This document shows, piece by piece, positions 32,405 through 40,467 of a DNA stretch of 64,000 nucleotides. The stretch lies in the NCBI RefSeq assembly GCF_016907895.1, contig NZ_JAFBCV010000012.1, positions 78,146-142,145 on the forward strand. The letters run 5' to 3'. Each line of letters starts with the position of its first letter. Positions within the stretch are counted from its first letter, which is position 1. Made by a program: the position numbers and the translations under genes. A model generated the notes under the pieces. That model did not search any database. It worked only from the letters and a program-made list of their open reading frames with translations, and was not told the DNA's origin. The DNA is from Shouchella xiaoxiensis (GTDB lineage: Bacteria; Bacillota; Bacilli; Bacillales; Bacillaceae_D).

Positions 32405-34669
32405 ATGTTTAAGAAAACACTAAAACAAGTGTTAAAGGAACTTCGAACGGATAATCATATCGTTCATTGGGAAGAAATTGCGGCCGTGCAAGCTAGGACA
32501 ATTCCTTTTCCGAACGATTTAGATGTAAGGTTATGCCATGCGTTACGTAAACGAGGAGTTAGCGAGCTCTATACACATCAAGCTGAAGCGCTAAAGCTGG
32601 CACGGGCAAAGAAAAATTTCGTTGCCGTTACCCCAACTGCTTCAGGAAAAACGATGTGTTATAACTTACCAGTTGTTGAGCAAATTATGGCTGAGCCAAC
32701 GAGTCGTGCGCTTTATATTTTTCCGACAAAAGCATTGGCGCAAGATCAAATGAGTGAGATACATGAGTTAATTGATGAATTAGGGATTGACCTTAAATGC
32801 CATACGTACGATGGCGATACGGCGCCACAAATTCGCACGACGGTTCGTAAAGCTGGTCATATCGTAATTACGAACCCTGATATGCTTCATTCGGCCATTC
32901 TTCCCCATCACACGAAATGGATTTCATTCTTTGAGAATTTACGCTATGTTGTCATTGACGAACTGCATACATATCGAGGTGTGTTTGGTAGTCACGTCGC
33001 TAATGTCATAGCGCGATTAAGACGCCTTTGTGCTTACTACGGTGCAACTCCGCAATTTATTTGCACATCGGCTACGATTGCTAACCCAAAAGAACTAGCA
33101 GAAGAATTAACAAACGGGTCGATTGAATTAATTGATCAAAATGGTGCGCCTAAAGGAAAAAAACACTTTATTTTTTATAATCCACCAATCGTAAATGAGC
33201 CATTACAAATTAGACAGAGTGCATTAAATAAGGCGCAAGAGCTCGCTGGATCATTTTTAAGTGAAGGCATCCAGACAATTGTATTTGCTAAAAGTAGAGT
33301 TCGGGTAGAGCTTATTTTGAGCCGGTTGCAGCAGCGGATTAACAAAGGGGTGAAAGGTCACTCTATCCGCGGGTATCGAGGCGGCTATTTACCAAAGCAG
33401 CGAAGGGAAATTGAAACTGGATTAAGGAATGGCTCTATTCTTGGCGTTGTTTCGACCAATGCACTTGAACTCGGAGTGGACATTGGCCAGCTCCAAGTCT
33501 GTGTGATGACTGGATACCCAGGAACGATTGCTAGTGCTTGGCAACAAGCAGGAAGAGCAGGAAGAAGGCAGAATGAATCCGTCGTGGTTCTGGTTGCTTC
33601 AGCCAATCCGATTGATCAATATTTAATTAAACATCCTAAACATTTCTTTGAGAAGCCACCTGAAACGGCTCGACTGAATCCACATAATCTCGTAATCTAC
33701 CTTGACCATTTAAAGTGCGCTGCATATGAACTGCCTTTTCAACAAGGCGATTCATTTAACGGTGAAATCGTCGATGATTATTTGGAGTATTTAACAGATA
33801 AACAGGTTGTTCATTTTAACGGGAGTAAGTGGTACTGGATGAACGATGCGTTCCCAGCACATGGAATTAGTTTAAGGTCGGCTTCACAAGAAAATGTGGT
33901 AATCATTGACCAATCAGAAGTCCCGAATCAGAAAGTCATTGGTGAAATGGATCGTTTCAGTGCGATGACGTTGCTTCATGACGAAGCCATTTATTTACAT
34001 CAAGGAATCCAGTATCAAGTTGAATATTTGGATTGGGATGAAAAAAAGGCCTTTGTTCGTGAAGTTAGCGTTGAGTATTTTACAGATGCTAATTTAGCCG
34101 TATCGCTTCATGTTTTAGAAGAAGATTTATTAGATGAGCAGCACGAAGATTTATCATTATCTTTTGGTGATGTTGCGGTAACTGGAAAAGCAACGTTATT
34201 TAAAAAAATAAAGCTATCTACGATGGAGAATATCGGTTCTGGACCAATTCATTTACCTGAGGAAATCTTGCATACGAGCGCAATGTGGTTTACTTTTAAA
34301 GATTCATTTGCAATCGAGAGAGATTCGTTGGACCAAGTGTTAGCGGGTTTTGCTAGTTTGTTGCATCATGTTGCTCCGATCCACGTGATGTGTGATCGCA
34401 ATGATCTCCATGTTGTCCCGCAATTAAAAGCAGATCACTCAGAGTTACCAACTATTTTTGTCTATGATTCCTACCCAGGAGGCATCGGCTTAGCGAAAAC
34501 CATTTATCAACAGATGCACCAAATTGTTGCTCATATGAAAGCTTTGCTAAAGTCATGTGAATGTGTGGCTGGATGCCCGGCTTGTATTGGGCAAACATCC
34601 TCAGATTTTAACGTAAAAAAAGGCGTAAAGAAAGCACTCGATTTAGTAGATCATGAAAGTTACAGATAA
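32405..34669 (+). CDS. mrfA: MrfA (YprA) DNA repair helicase
   Basis: A 754-residue superfamily 2 helicase. Walker A is TPTASGKT (76-83), the Walker B/DEAH box reads DELH in YVVIDELHTYRGVFG, motif III is TSATIANP, and motif VI is QQAGRAGRRQ. The C-terminal MZB/DUF1998 region has four cysteines in CECVAGCPACIG. This matches YprA/MrfA of B. subtilis, which with the exonuclease MrfB forms a UvrABC-independent pathway for removing mitomycin C adducts. mrfB follows 38 bases later. The ATG is directly behind GAGGTGATGAC. Confidence 0.93.
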   Translation: MFKKTLKQVLKELRTDNHIVHWEEIAAVQARTIPFPNDLDVRLCHALRKRGVSELYTHQAEALKLARAKKNFVAVTPTASGKTMCYNLPVVEQIMAEPTSRALYIFPTKALAQDQMSEIHELIDELGIDLKCHTYDGDTAPQIRTTVRKAGHIVITNPDMLHSAILPHHTKWISFFENLRYVVIDELHTYRGVFGSHVANVIARLRRLCAYYGATPQFICTSATIANPKELAEELTNGSIELIDQNGAPKGKKHFIFYNPPIVNEPLQIRQSALNKAQELAGSFLSEGIQTIVFAKSRVRVELILSRLQQRINKGVKGHSIRGYRGGYLPKQRREIETGLRNGSILGVVSTNALELGVDIGQLQVCVMTGYPGTIASAWQQAGRAGRRQNESVVVLVASANPIDQYLIKHPKHFFEKPPETARLNPHNLVIYLDHLKCAAYELPFQQGDSFNGEIVDDYLEYLTDKQVVHFNGSKWYWMNDAFPAHGISLRSASQENVVIIDQSEVPNQKVIGEMDRFSAMTLLHDEAIYLHQGIQYQVEYLDWDEKKAFVREVSVEYFTDANLAVSLHVLEEDLLDEQHEDLSLSFGDVAVTGKATLFKKIKLSTMENIGSGPIHLPEEILHTSAMWFTFKDSFAIERDSLDQVLAGFASLLHHVAPIHVMCDRNDLHVVPQLKADHSELPTIFVYDSYPGGIGLAKTIYQQMHQIVAHMKALLKSCECVAGCPACIGQTSSDFNVKKGVKKALDLVDHESYR

Positions 34670-34707
34670 TTTCATTTACCGTATTGGTAGTAAGAAAGGG
34701 TTCACTC

Positions 34708-35919
34708 ATGTCAATTAAATCAAAATTAAAAAGACTTGAAGCTTATATACAAACGCCTGAGCCCGTAAACAGCAATTCGCAGCCAATCCCAAATAAACCA
34801 TTTAATGAAGCGTGGTCCGAGATCGGAGCGAGTCCTTATACGTTTGATTCAATGATTTGTTATATTAGAGAAAAACGCTATCCGTTAGATTCTCTATATG
34901 GAAAATCGACATTCAGAGACATGCAAGCCATGATTAATAGCTGGGATACGACAGGAGGAAATCACCCTTTATCAAAGAAAAATATCCCATCAACACAGCT
35001 TATTTTCTTTGATACTGAGACAACTGGGCTTAGCAGTGGCGCAGGCACACAGATGTTTTTAATTGGCTATGCTTTTTTTGCCGAGGATGAGGTTATCGTT
35101 AGGCAATTTCTCCTGCCATCACCTGAGGCTGAGCCTGCCTTGTTTTATTATTTTTTAACAGATGTCGGTCGGATGGATTACCTAGTTAGCTTTAATGGAA
35201 AGGCGTTTGATTGGCCTCGATTAAAAACGAGACATGCTTTGTTACGTGATACGGTACCGACTTTGCCGAAGTTTGGTCACTTTGATTTGCTGCATGGCTC
35301 AAGGAGAGTGTGGAAACATACACTAAGTTCGTTTAAGCTTAGTGTTATTGAAGAAGAGAAACTAGGTGTTTATCGGGATGATGACACGCCGTCACATTTG
35401 GTTCCATTGCTTTATTTCGATTTTGTACGGGAAGGGGATCCTTCATTAATAAAAAGTGTGTTTATTCATCACGAGAAAGATCTTTTATCGCTAATGTCCC
35501 TTTATGCAACGTTGACAGAAGAAATCTTAAATCAAGAAACTACTGCAAGAGAGGGCGAGCGCTTTGAAGTTGGACGCTGGTATGAATCAGTGAATGCAGA
35601 GGAAGAAGCAATCCAAATTTATCGCGACTTGATTAAAGAACCTCATCCGCTGTCCGTTCAAGCAGCCTTTAACTTAGCCAAACTATTAAAAAAACAGCAT
35701 GCTTATAATGAAGCACTTGTCCACTTTAAACATTGTTTAAAGAATGAATACAATTGCTTTGAATGTGCAACGGAATTAGCATTGATTAACGAGCGTTATC
35801 AAAACAACAGTGAACAGGCAAAAGTATTTGCATATCGAGCTTTGGAAGAGGCGGGGACTGAAAAAGAACGTTCGGCGGCAATAAAGCGAATTAACCGCCT
35901 AGAGAAGCGGAATAATTAA
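34708..35919 (+). CDS. mrfB: MrfB (YprB) DnaQ-like exonuclease with TPR tail
   Basis: A 403-residue protein. The 3'-5' exonuclease core starts with FFDTETTGLSSGAGTQMF (ExoI, DxE), continues with YLVSFNGKAFDWPRL (ExoII) and ends with HHEKDLLSLMSLY (ExoIII). Residues about 280-400 form TPR-like helices (AFNLAKLLKKQHAYNEALVHF). This matches YprB/MrfB, the nuclease partner of MrfA. The ATG at 34708 follows AAGAAAGGG; an upstream GTG frame has no better site. cotD follows as in B. subtilis. Confidence 0.92.
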   Translation: MSIKSKLKRLEAYIQTPEPVNSNSQPIPNKPFNEAWSEIGASPYTFDSMICYIREKRYPLDSLYGKSTFRDMQAMINSWDTTGGNHPLSKKNIPSTQLIFFDTETTGLSSGAGTQMFLIGYAFFAEDEVIVRQFLLPSPEAEPALFYYFLTDVGRMDYLVSFNGKAFDWPRLKTRHALLRDTVPTLPKFGHFDLLHGSRRVWKHTLSSFKLSVIEEEKLGVYRDDDTPSHLVPLLYFDFVREGDPSLIKSVFIHHEKDLLSLMSLYATLTEEILNQETTAREGERFEVGRWYESVNAEEEAIQIYRDLIKEPHPLSVQAAFNLAKLLKKQHAYNEALVHFKHCLKNEYNCFECATELALINERYQNNSEQAKVFAYRALEEAGTEKERSAAIKRINRLEKRNN

Positions 35920-36044
35920 TTCATTTCCCGGGGAAGCGCAGGAGTCGACTTTGTTCGTGGGCAATGCGCTAAGAATCGACCGATTTTGCTTCAAGCCTAG
36001 CGAATAAATCATGCATTTTTATAAAATTAGGTTTTTGAACTAGT

Positions 36045-36072
36045 ACACGAGCGTAGGGAAATACATAAGGTA
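36045..36072 (+). promoter_or_regulatory. Candidate sigma-K promoter of cotD
   Basis: AC (36045-36046), a 17-base spacer and CATAAGGTA (36064-36072) fit the sigma-K consensus AC-N17-CATANNNTA exactly. Transcription would start near 36079, just before the AAGGAGG at 36091. cotD is a sigma-K gene in B. subtilis. Confidence 0.65.
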
Positions 36073-36108
36073 TTAATGACTCAAAATCAAAAGGAGGACT
36101 TTAACCTT

Positions 36109-36600
36109 ATGTTTAATAAAAGACCAAACCATTGTTGCCCACCCCCACGTCCAATGTGTAACCCATGTGAAGGAATGCAGCATCCAAGCATGACGTTACC
36201 AACTTGTTCACAAGAATTACCTGCTGTTGTGCATCCAACAATGCACAATGTCGTAGAAAGCACGCAAGAGTATATCGTGCCAGAGATTCACCCAAGTCAC
36301 ACAACACATGTTAAGAATCATGTGTACAAACACATTCATCACTACCCACATTCAGATAGCGTAACTGAAAACGTGAAGAATGAGCAGTATTGTGAAAAAC
36401 CAATGATGAACAACAATTGGATGGCCAATAACATGGCTCCAACGAACAACATGGCACCTTCTAACATGAAACCATCAAATGTATCACCGGCAAACATGAA
36501 GCCTTCCAATATGGCTCAGTCCAACATGAAGCCTTCAAATGTTTCTCCAGCAAACATGAAGCCGTCAAATGTATCACCATACAGTGGCTTTAAAAAATAA
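36109..36600 (+). CDS. cotD: Inner spore coat protein CotD, extended by a repetitive tail
   Basis: A 163-residue coat protein. The Cys/Pro-rich start (NHCCPPPRPMCNPCEGMQ), the HPTMHNVVESTQEYIVPEIHPSHTTHV block and the His-rich KHIHHYPHSDS match CotD. From about residue 100 the protein is a Met/Asn/Pro/Ser repeat not found in the about 75-residue B. subtilis protein. The ATG at 36109 is 11 bases after AAGGAGG. It sits between mrfB and ypsA as in B. subtilis. Coat assembly late in the mother cell is expected. Confidence 0.9.
   Translation: MFNKRPNHCCPPPRPMCNPCEGMQHPSMTLPTCSQELPAVVHPTMHNVVESTQEYIVPEIHPSHTTHVKNHVYKHIHHYPHSDSVTENVKNEQYCEKPMMNNNWMANNMAPTNNMAPSNMKPSNVSPANMKPSNMAQSNMKPSNVSPANMKPSNVSPYSGFKK
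36421..36579 (+). repeat. Degenerate in-frame repeats in cotD
   Basis: Units of SNMKPSNVSPA and shorter NMAPSNMKPS forms are repeated about five times, with nearly the same DNA (AACATGAAGCCTTCAAATGT variants). Such tracts change length by slippage. Confidence 0.8.
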
Positions 36601-36655
36601 TATAGCGTGAGCGGGCGAATACCATTTGCCTGCTCCTCTTATTAAGGAGAATTAG

Positions 36656-37195
36656 ATGCAGTCATTATTAGTAACAGGATACAAAGCTCATGAATTAGGC
36701 GTGTTTAGTGAAAAACATGTAGGGATTTCATGGATAAAAAAAACGCTTGAAAAGCGAATTCGGTCTTATGTCGAGGAAGGTCTAGAATGGGTTGTAACAA
36801 GTGGACAAACTGGCGTTGAGCAATGGGCAATAGACGTTGTTATCTCAATGCGTGAATCAGAGTATCCAGAGCTTCGATTAGCCGTTTTGCCCCCTTTTGA
36901 ACAGCAAGAAGCGAATTGGAAAGATGAGACGAAAGCATTATACATAGAGCGATTGGCTAAAGCAGACTTTGTTCAATGCATTTCTAAAAGACCTTACGAA
37001 AATCCCAATCAATTAAAGCAAAAAAACGAGTATCTTGTGCAAAAAACGGATGCTATGCTTGTATTGTATGATGATTTAATGGAGGGATCACCGCTTTTTT
37101 ATATCCGCGCTGCACAAGTTCAGAACAAACCAATCGTCTTTATCTCTCCTGATGAGGTAGAAGAAATCGGTCGTGAAGAAGAAAATGAATTTTAA
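36656..37195 (+). CDS. ypsA: YpsA (SLOG-superfamily, DUF1273)
   Basis: A 179-residue Rossmann-like protein with GYKAHELGVF at the N-terminus, the VTSGQTGVEQWAIDVV glycine/Glu motif and LVLYDDLMEGSPLFYIRAAQ near the C-terminus. In B. subtilis and S. aureus YpsA influences cell division and is genetically linked to gpsB, as here. The SLOG fold suggests binding of a nucleotide-like ligand; the ligand is unknown. The ATG follows AAGGAGAATTAG. A weak hairpin (36609-36635) separates it from cotD. Confidence 0.92.
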   Translation: MQSLLVTGYKAHELGVFSEKHVGISWIKKTLEKRIRSYVEEGLEWVVTSGQTGVEQWAIDVVISMRESEYPELRLAVLPPFEQQEANWKDETKALYIERLAKADFVQCISKRPYENPNQLKQKNEYLVQKTDAMLVLYDDLMEGSPLFYIRAAQVQNKPIVFISPDEVEEIGREEENEF

Positions 37196-37296
37196 ACCTT
37201 TGTAAAAATAATGAAAGCCTAGGGTATAAATTGACTTTAGCGTTAACTTTTGAAAAAATAGAGTGTAACATGGAATAGAACATGAGGTGACCTTAG

Positions 37297-37611
37297 ATGA
37301 ATCCAATCGAAATTAAATTGACTGCAAAAGAAATATTGGATAAGGATTTTAAATCAAGTATGCGTGGATACAATCAAGATGAGGTTGACAAGTTTCTTGA
37401 TTCCGTTATCCAGGATTATGAAGGCTTTCAACGCAAAGTGGAGCAACTTGAAAAAGAAAACGAAGAATTAAGACAGGAATTAAAAAAGCAATCTGATCGA
37501 CCTCAAAGAAGCCAAGTAAGTCAGCCGTCGGCGGGCAGTACGAACTATGACATTCTCCAACGGTTATCGAACTTAGAAAAAAAAGTTTTTGGAAATAAGA
37601 TGTACGAATGA
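37297..37611 (+). CDS. gpsB: Cell division regulator GpsB
   Basis: A 104-residue DivIVA-related protein: N-terminal membrane-binding coiled coil ([35 protein letters not shown]), a variable Ser/Gln-rich linker and a short C-terminal helix ([17 protein letters not shown]). It coordinates PBP1 and other wall enzymes between division and elongation; note ponA earlier in the window. Its stop overlaps the RNase HI-like start by 4 bases. The ATG follows ATGAGGTGACCTTAG. Confidence 0.95.
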   Translation: MNPIEIKLTAKEILDKDFKSSMRGYNQDEVDKFLDSVIQDYEGFQRKVEQLEKENEELRQELKKQSDRPQRSQVSQPSAGSTNYDILQRLSNLEKKVFGNKMYE

Positions 37612-38021
37612 TTCACGTGTATACTGACGGTGCTAGTGCTGGTAATCCAGGTTCCTCTGGTGCCGGCATTTTGTTTGTGTATCCTAATGGAGAAGTAGAG
37701 CAATTGCGTTACCATTTAGGCTTTATGAGCAACCATGAGGCTGAATTCCGTGCGCTAGAGCTCGCTTTGCATATCGCTACGAAAAAAGGGATTCAACAAT
37801 TGTCAATTCGAACCGATTCGCAGCTTGTGAGCAACAGCGTTGATTCTGGCTACATTAAAAATCGAGCATACCGCCCGTTTTTGGAACGGATCTTAACAAT
37901 GCAGGAAACGTTTGATTTATTTTTTATTAAGTGGATTCCAAGCAAACAAAACAAAAAAGCCGATGAACTGGCAAGACAAGCGATTCATGAACCGAATCGA
38001 GTTTATGAAGAAGGATTGTAA
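37608..38021 (+). CDS. RNase HI-like protein (YpeP/YpdQ type)
   Basis: A 137-residue RNase H-fold protein. The acidic residues are in [15 protein letters not shown] (Asp), [13 protein letters not shown] (Glu), and RTDSQLV (Asp), with the final one in NKKADELAR. The catalytic set thus appears complete, so it may cleave RNA in RNA-DNA hybrids. Translation is coupled to gpsB through ATGA. In B. subtilis similar genes occur away from gpsB, so this coupling is a lineage feature. Confidence 0.88.
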   Translation: MIHVYTDGASAGNPGSSGAGILFVYPNGEVEQLRYHLGFMSNHEAEFRALELALHIATKKGIQQLSIRTDSQLVSNSVDSGYIKNRAYRPFLERILTMQETFDLFFIKWIPSKQNKKADELARQAIHEPNRVYEEGL

Positions 38022-38044
38022 AATCGTTTAGAGTAAGCTATACT
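38016..38044 (+). promoter_or_regulatory. Promoter of rnpB
   Basis: TTGTAA (38016-38021), a 17-base spacer and TATACT (38039-38044), ending 6 bases before the predicted 5' end of RNase P RNA. The -35 overlaps the stop codon of the upstream gene. Confidence 0.75.
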
Positions 38045-38050
38045 AGGGAA

Positions 38051-38482
38051 GTCGCTTATGAAGATACATGTCATGAGGCAGCTGCTGCGTTTCTTAACGT
38101 AGAGGAAAGTCCATGCTCGCACTAGCTGAGAAGCTAGTAGTGTTCGTGCCTAGCCAATTCATAAGCTAGGGCAGTTGCAATTCTGCAATTGACGGCAAGA
38201 GAAGCACCTAAGTCTTCTATTAGATACGGTACACACTCTTTGAAGGTGCCACAGTGACGGAGTCTGTTTGGAAACGAACAGAGTGGAACGAGGTAAACCC
38301 CGCGAGCGAGAAACCCAAACAATGGTAGGGGCATTTTTTAGTCTGGAAATGAACGGAACTAAAAAGACGATTTATTCGTAGATAGATAGTTGCTACTTTT
38401 AGTACGAGGCTCATCACCGTATGCAGTACAATCGTACAGAACATGGCTTATGATTGGCATGTAGATGAATTTATAAGCGAGC
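38051..38482 (+). ncRNA. rnpB: RNase P RNA, Bacillus type (B-type)
   Basis: The catalytic RNA that removes tRNA 5' leaders. The conserved core elements are present in order: GAGGAAAGTCCATGCTCGCAC, GTGTTCGTGCCTAGCC, TAAGCTAGGGCAG, GACGGCA, GCCACAGTGACGGAGTCT, GGTAAACCCC, GCGAGCGAGAAACCCAAA and TACGAGG...GTATGCAGTAC. P1 forms from GTCGCTTATGAAGATACATG at the 5' end and its complement up to about 38482. It lies between the gpsB region and ypsC as in B. subtilis. Ends are estimated from pairing and from the promoter. Confidence 0.96.
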
Positions 38483-38483
38483 T

Positions 38484-38507
38484 AAAACCCTTGTAAAGGG
38501 TTTTTTT
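38484..38507 (+). terminator. Terminator of rnpB
   Basis: AAAACCC (38484-38490) pairs with GGGTTTT (38498-38504) followed by T. Confidence 0.8.
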
Positions 38508-38558
38508 ATTTGGATTCTGGTACACTAAAGAAAATAAGCATCAGGAGGTTTTAAACAA

Positions 38559-38825
38559 ATGAGTCAAGCAAAAGTCATGTATGTAATTGGAATTATCCTA
38601 TTCATTCTTAATGCGGTAGGTTTCGCAATCCAAGGTTATTTGTTTGGTATCGGCGGACTTTTTCTAATAGGCATTTTTGCGTTTTATATGGTAGCTGTTT
38701 ATCTTCACTACAATTCAAGCTCCCTTAAAAAAATCGCTACTTATTTAGTATTTACGTTTGGAGTCGTTACAATCATTGGAGCTGTTGTAGCTGAGCGTTT
38801 TTTCGACGGCGTTATTTTATATTAA
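38559..38825 (+). CDS. Small membrane protein, 88 aa, unknown
   Basis: Three hydrophobic helices (about 7-27, 29-50 and 60-80) with little else: MSQAKVMYVIGIILFILNAV at the N-terminus and AERFFDGVILY at the end. The ATG follows TCAGGAGGTTTTAAACAA. It precedes ypsC by 32 bases and may share its transcript. Not recognised. Confidence 0.65.
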   Translation: MSQAKVMYVIGIILFILNAVGFAIQGYLFGIGGLFLIGIFAFYMVAVYLHYNSSSLKKIATYLVFTFGVVTIIGAVVAERFFDGVILY

Positions 38826-38857
38826 GTTAAGGTTGTTTAAAGGGAGAGTTGGTTAAC

Positions 38858-39994
38858 ATGCAAGAAGTTACGTTAATTGCAACAACAACAATGGGACTCG
38901 AAGCAATTTGTGCACGTGAAGTGAAGGACTTAGGTTATACAGATGTAACTGTAGAAAATGGGCGTGTCTTATTTACAGCACCAATTGACGCAATTCCGCG
39001 TGCGAACTTATGGTTGCGAACGGCAGATCGAATCAAAGTCCGAGTTGGAGAATTTAAGGCTTTTACCTTTGATGAGTTATTTGAGAAAACAAAAGCACTA
39101 CCGTGGGCAGACTTACTGCCTCCACATGCTGAATTTCCAGTAATTGGTCGTTCGGTCAAATCAACATTGTTTAGTGTGTCCGACTGTCAAGCAATTGTAA
39201 AAAAAGCAGTAGTAGAAAGCATGAAAAAACAATATAAGCGCGGCTGGTTTGATGAAGATGGGCCATTTTACCGAATTGAAGTGGCGTTATTGAAAGATAC
39301 AGCAACGCTGACGCTCGACTCAAGTGGTGTTGGTTTACACAAACGAGGCTATCGTGAGTTTCATAACCAGGCACCGTTAAAAGAAACGCTGGCTGCAGCA
39401 ATGATCCAGTTAACGACCTGGAATAAAGATCGCCCTTTTGCTGACCCGTTTTGTGGCTCAGGAACATTGGCAATTGAAGCCGCTATGATTGGGCAAAATA
39501 TTGCGCCAGGCTTTAATCGTGACTTTGTCTCTGAAGATTGGCACTGGGTCGGAGAAGAGCGATGGAAACAAGCGCGTGAGGAAGTAGAAGACTTAGCTAA
39601 TTACGATCAAAGACTTGATATCGTAGGCTCTGATATTGACCATAAATCAGTCGAGCTCGCAAAGGACAACGCCGCTGAAGCTGGTTTTGCTGATTTAATC
39701 ACGTTTAAACAAATGCAAATTAGTGATTTTCGTCATAAAGGATCGTATGGAATTGTTGTCGCAAACCCACCATATGGTGAGCGGTTAGGTGAGCGAGATG
39801 AAGTTGAACAAATGTACCGTGACATGGGACGAGTGATGGCTATGCATGATACATGGTCTGTCTATGTCTTAACGTCGCATGAAGGTTATGAAGAGCTTTA
39901 TGGAAAAAAGGCAAGTAAGAAACGCAAGCTTTACAATGGAAATATTAAGACGGATTACTACCAGTTTTTTGGTCCTCGTCCGCCACGCGACTAA
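38858..39994 (+). CDS. ypsC: RNA methyltransferase YpsC (RlmL N-domain type, THUMP)
   Basis: A 378-residue class I SAM-dependent RNA methyltransferase. An N-terminal ferredoxin-like/THUMP region (TTTMGLEAICAREVKDLGY) is followed by the catalytic domain with PFCGSGTLAIEAAM (SAM binding), DIVGSDIDHKSVELAKDN and the target-amine motif VVANPPYGERLG. It matches YpsC and the N-terminal half of E. coli RlmL, which makes m2G in 23S rRNA. The ATG at 38858 follows AAAGGGAGAGTTGGTTAAC. A terminator follows. Confidence 0.9.
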   Translation: MQEVTLIATTTMGLEAICAREVKDLGYTDVTVENGRVLFTAPIDAIPRANLWLRTADRIKVRVGEFKAFTFDELFEKTKALPWADLLPPHAEFPVIGRSVKSTLFSVSDCQAIVKKAVVESMKKQYKRGWFDEDGPFYRIEVALLKDTATLTLDSSGVGLHKRGYREFHNQAPLKETLAAAMIQLTTWNKDRPFADPFCGSGTLAIEAAMIGQNIAPGFNRDFVSEDWHWVGEERWKQAREEVEDLANYDQRLDIVGSDIDHKSVELAKDNAAEAGFADLITFKQMQISDFRHKGSYGIVVANPPYGERLGERDEVEQMYRDMGRVMAMHDTWSVYVLTSHEGYEELYGKKASKKRKLYNGNIKTDYYQFFGPRPPRD

Positions 39995-39995
39995 C

Positions 39996-40042
39996 GAAAA
40001 AGCTCATAGGAAAAGTGAATCATCACTCTCCATGAGCTTTTT
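39996..40042 (+). terminator. Terminator after ypsC
   Basis: AAAAAGCTCAT pairs with ATGAGCTTTTT across a 23-base insert that has its own small stem (AAGTGA/TCACTC). Confidence 0.7.
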
Positions 40043-40148
40043 GCCTTTATGTTTGGAGAAGTCAAATAATTTCATTTACCAAAATAAAAAAGCAAAAGTC
40101 ATAAAACAGTTAAAAACAGATACACTACCACAAAAGGGGTGTATCTGG

Positions 40149-40439
40149 ATGATTGATGGGACTTGGGTTCAAATAAAAAGAGGATCAAAAGATGTATTAG
40201 GCTGGATCGAAAAAAATCAGTCCTTTCAATGCAAAGATACTCATTATCAAACCTATTATTTTTACACGATTGAACCGAACCGGTCAAAAGAACCAATATT
40301 GATTTATGCGAAAGACATACAATCAGTTGGAGAAAGTTTACTAGATGAAGACTACCATTGTTTACAACTTCTTGCACTGCATTTCAATGACAGAAAGTGG
40401 TTTGAAGAGCTTGGTATTATTGTGAAAACATTACGTTAA
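40149..40439 (+). CDS. Hypothetical protein, 96 aa
   Basis: Begins MIDGTWVQIKRGSKDVLGWI, continues as an aromatic-rich, probably beta-rich protein (HYQTYYFYTIEPNRSKEP) and ends KWFEELGIIVKTLR. The ATG at 40149 follows AAAAGGGGTGTATCTGG; a longer frame upstream runs through the ypsC terminator and is not credible. No signal or membrane segment. It precedes the kinase gene by 28 bases and may be cotranscribed. Not recognised. Confidence 0.55.
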   Translation: MIDGTWVQIKRGSKDVLGWIEKNQSFQCKDTHYQTYYFYTIEPNRSKEPILIYAKDIQSVGESLLDEDYHCLQLLALHFNDRKWFEELGIIVKTLR

Positions 40440-40467
40440 GAATGAAGGTTTCAAATGGGGAGGCATT

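Noticed and set aside
35920..36044. Possible small RNA or terminator between mrfB and cotD
   Set aside because: Some short complementary stretches exist but no clear stem with a T run; only the sigma-K promoter is convincing.
39879..40148. Upstream extension of the 40149 gene into ypsC
   Set aside because: It runs antiphase through the ypsC end and its terminator; the ribosome site at 40132-40141 supports the shorter gene.
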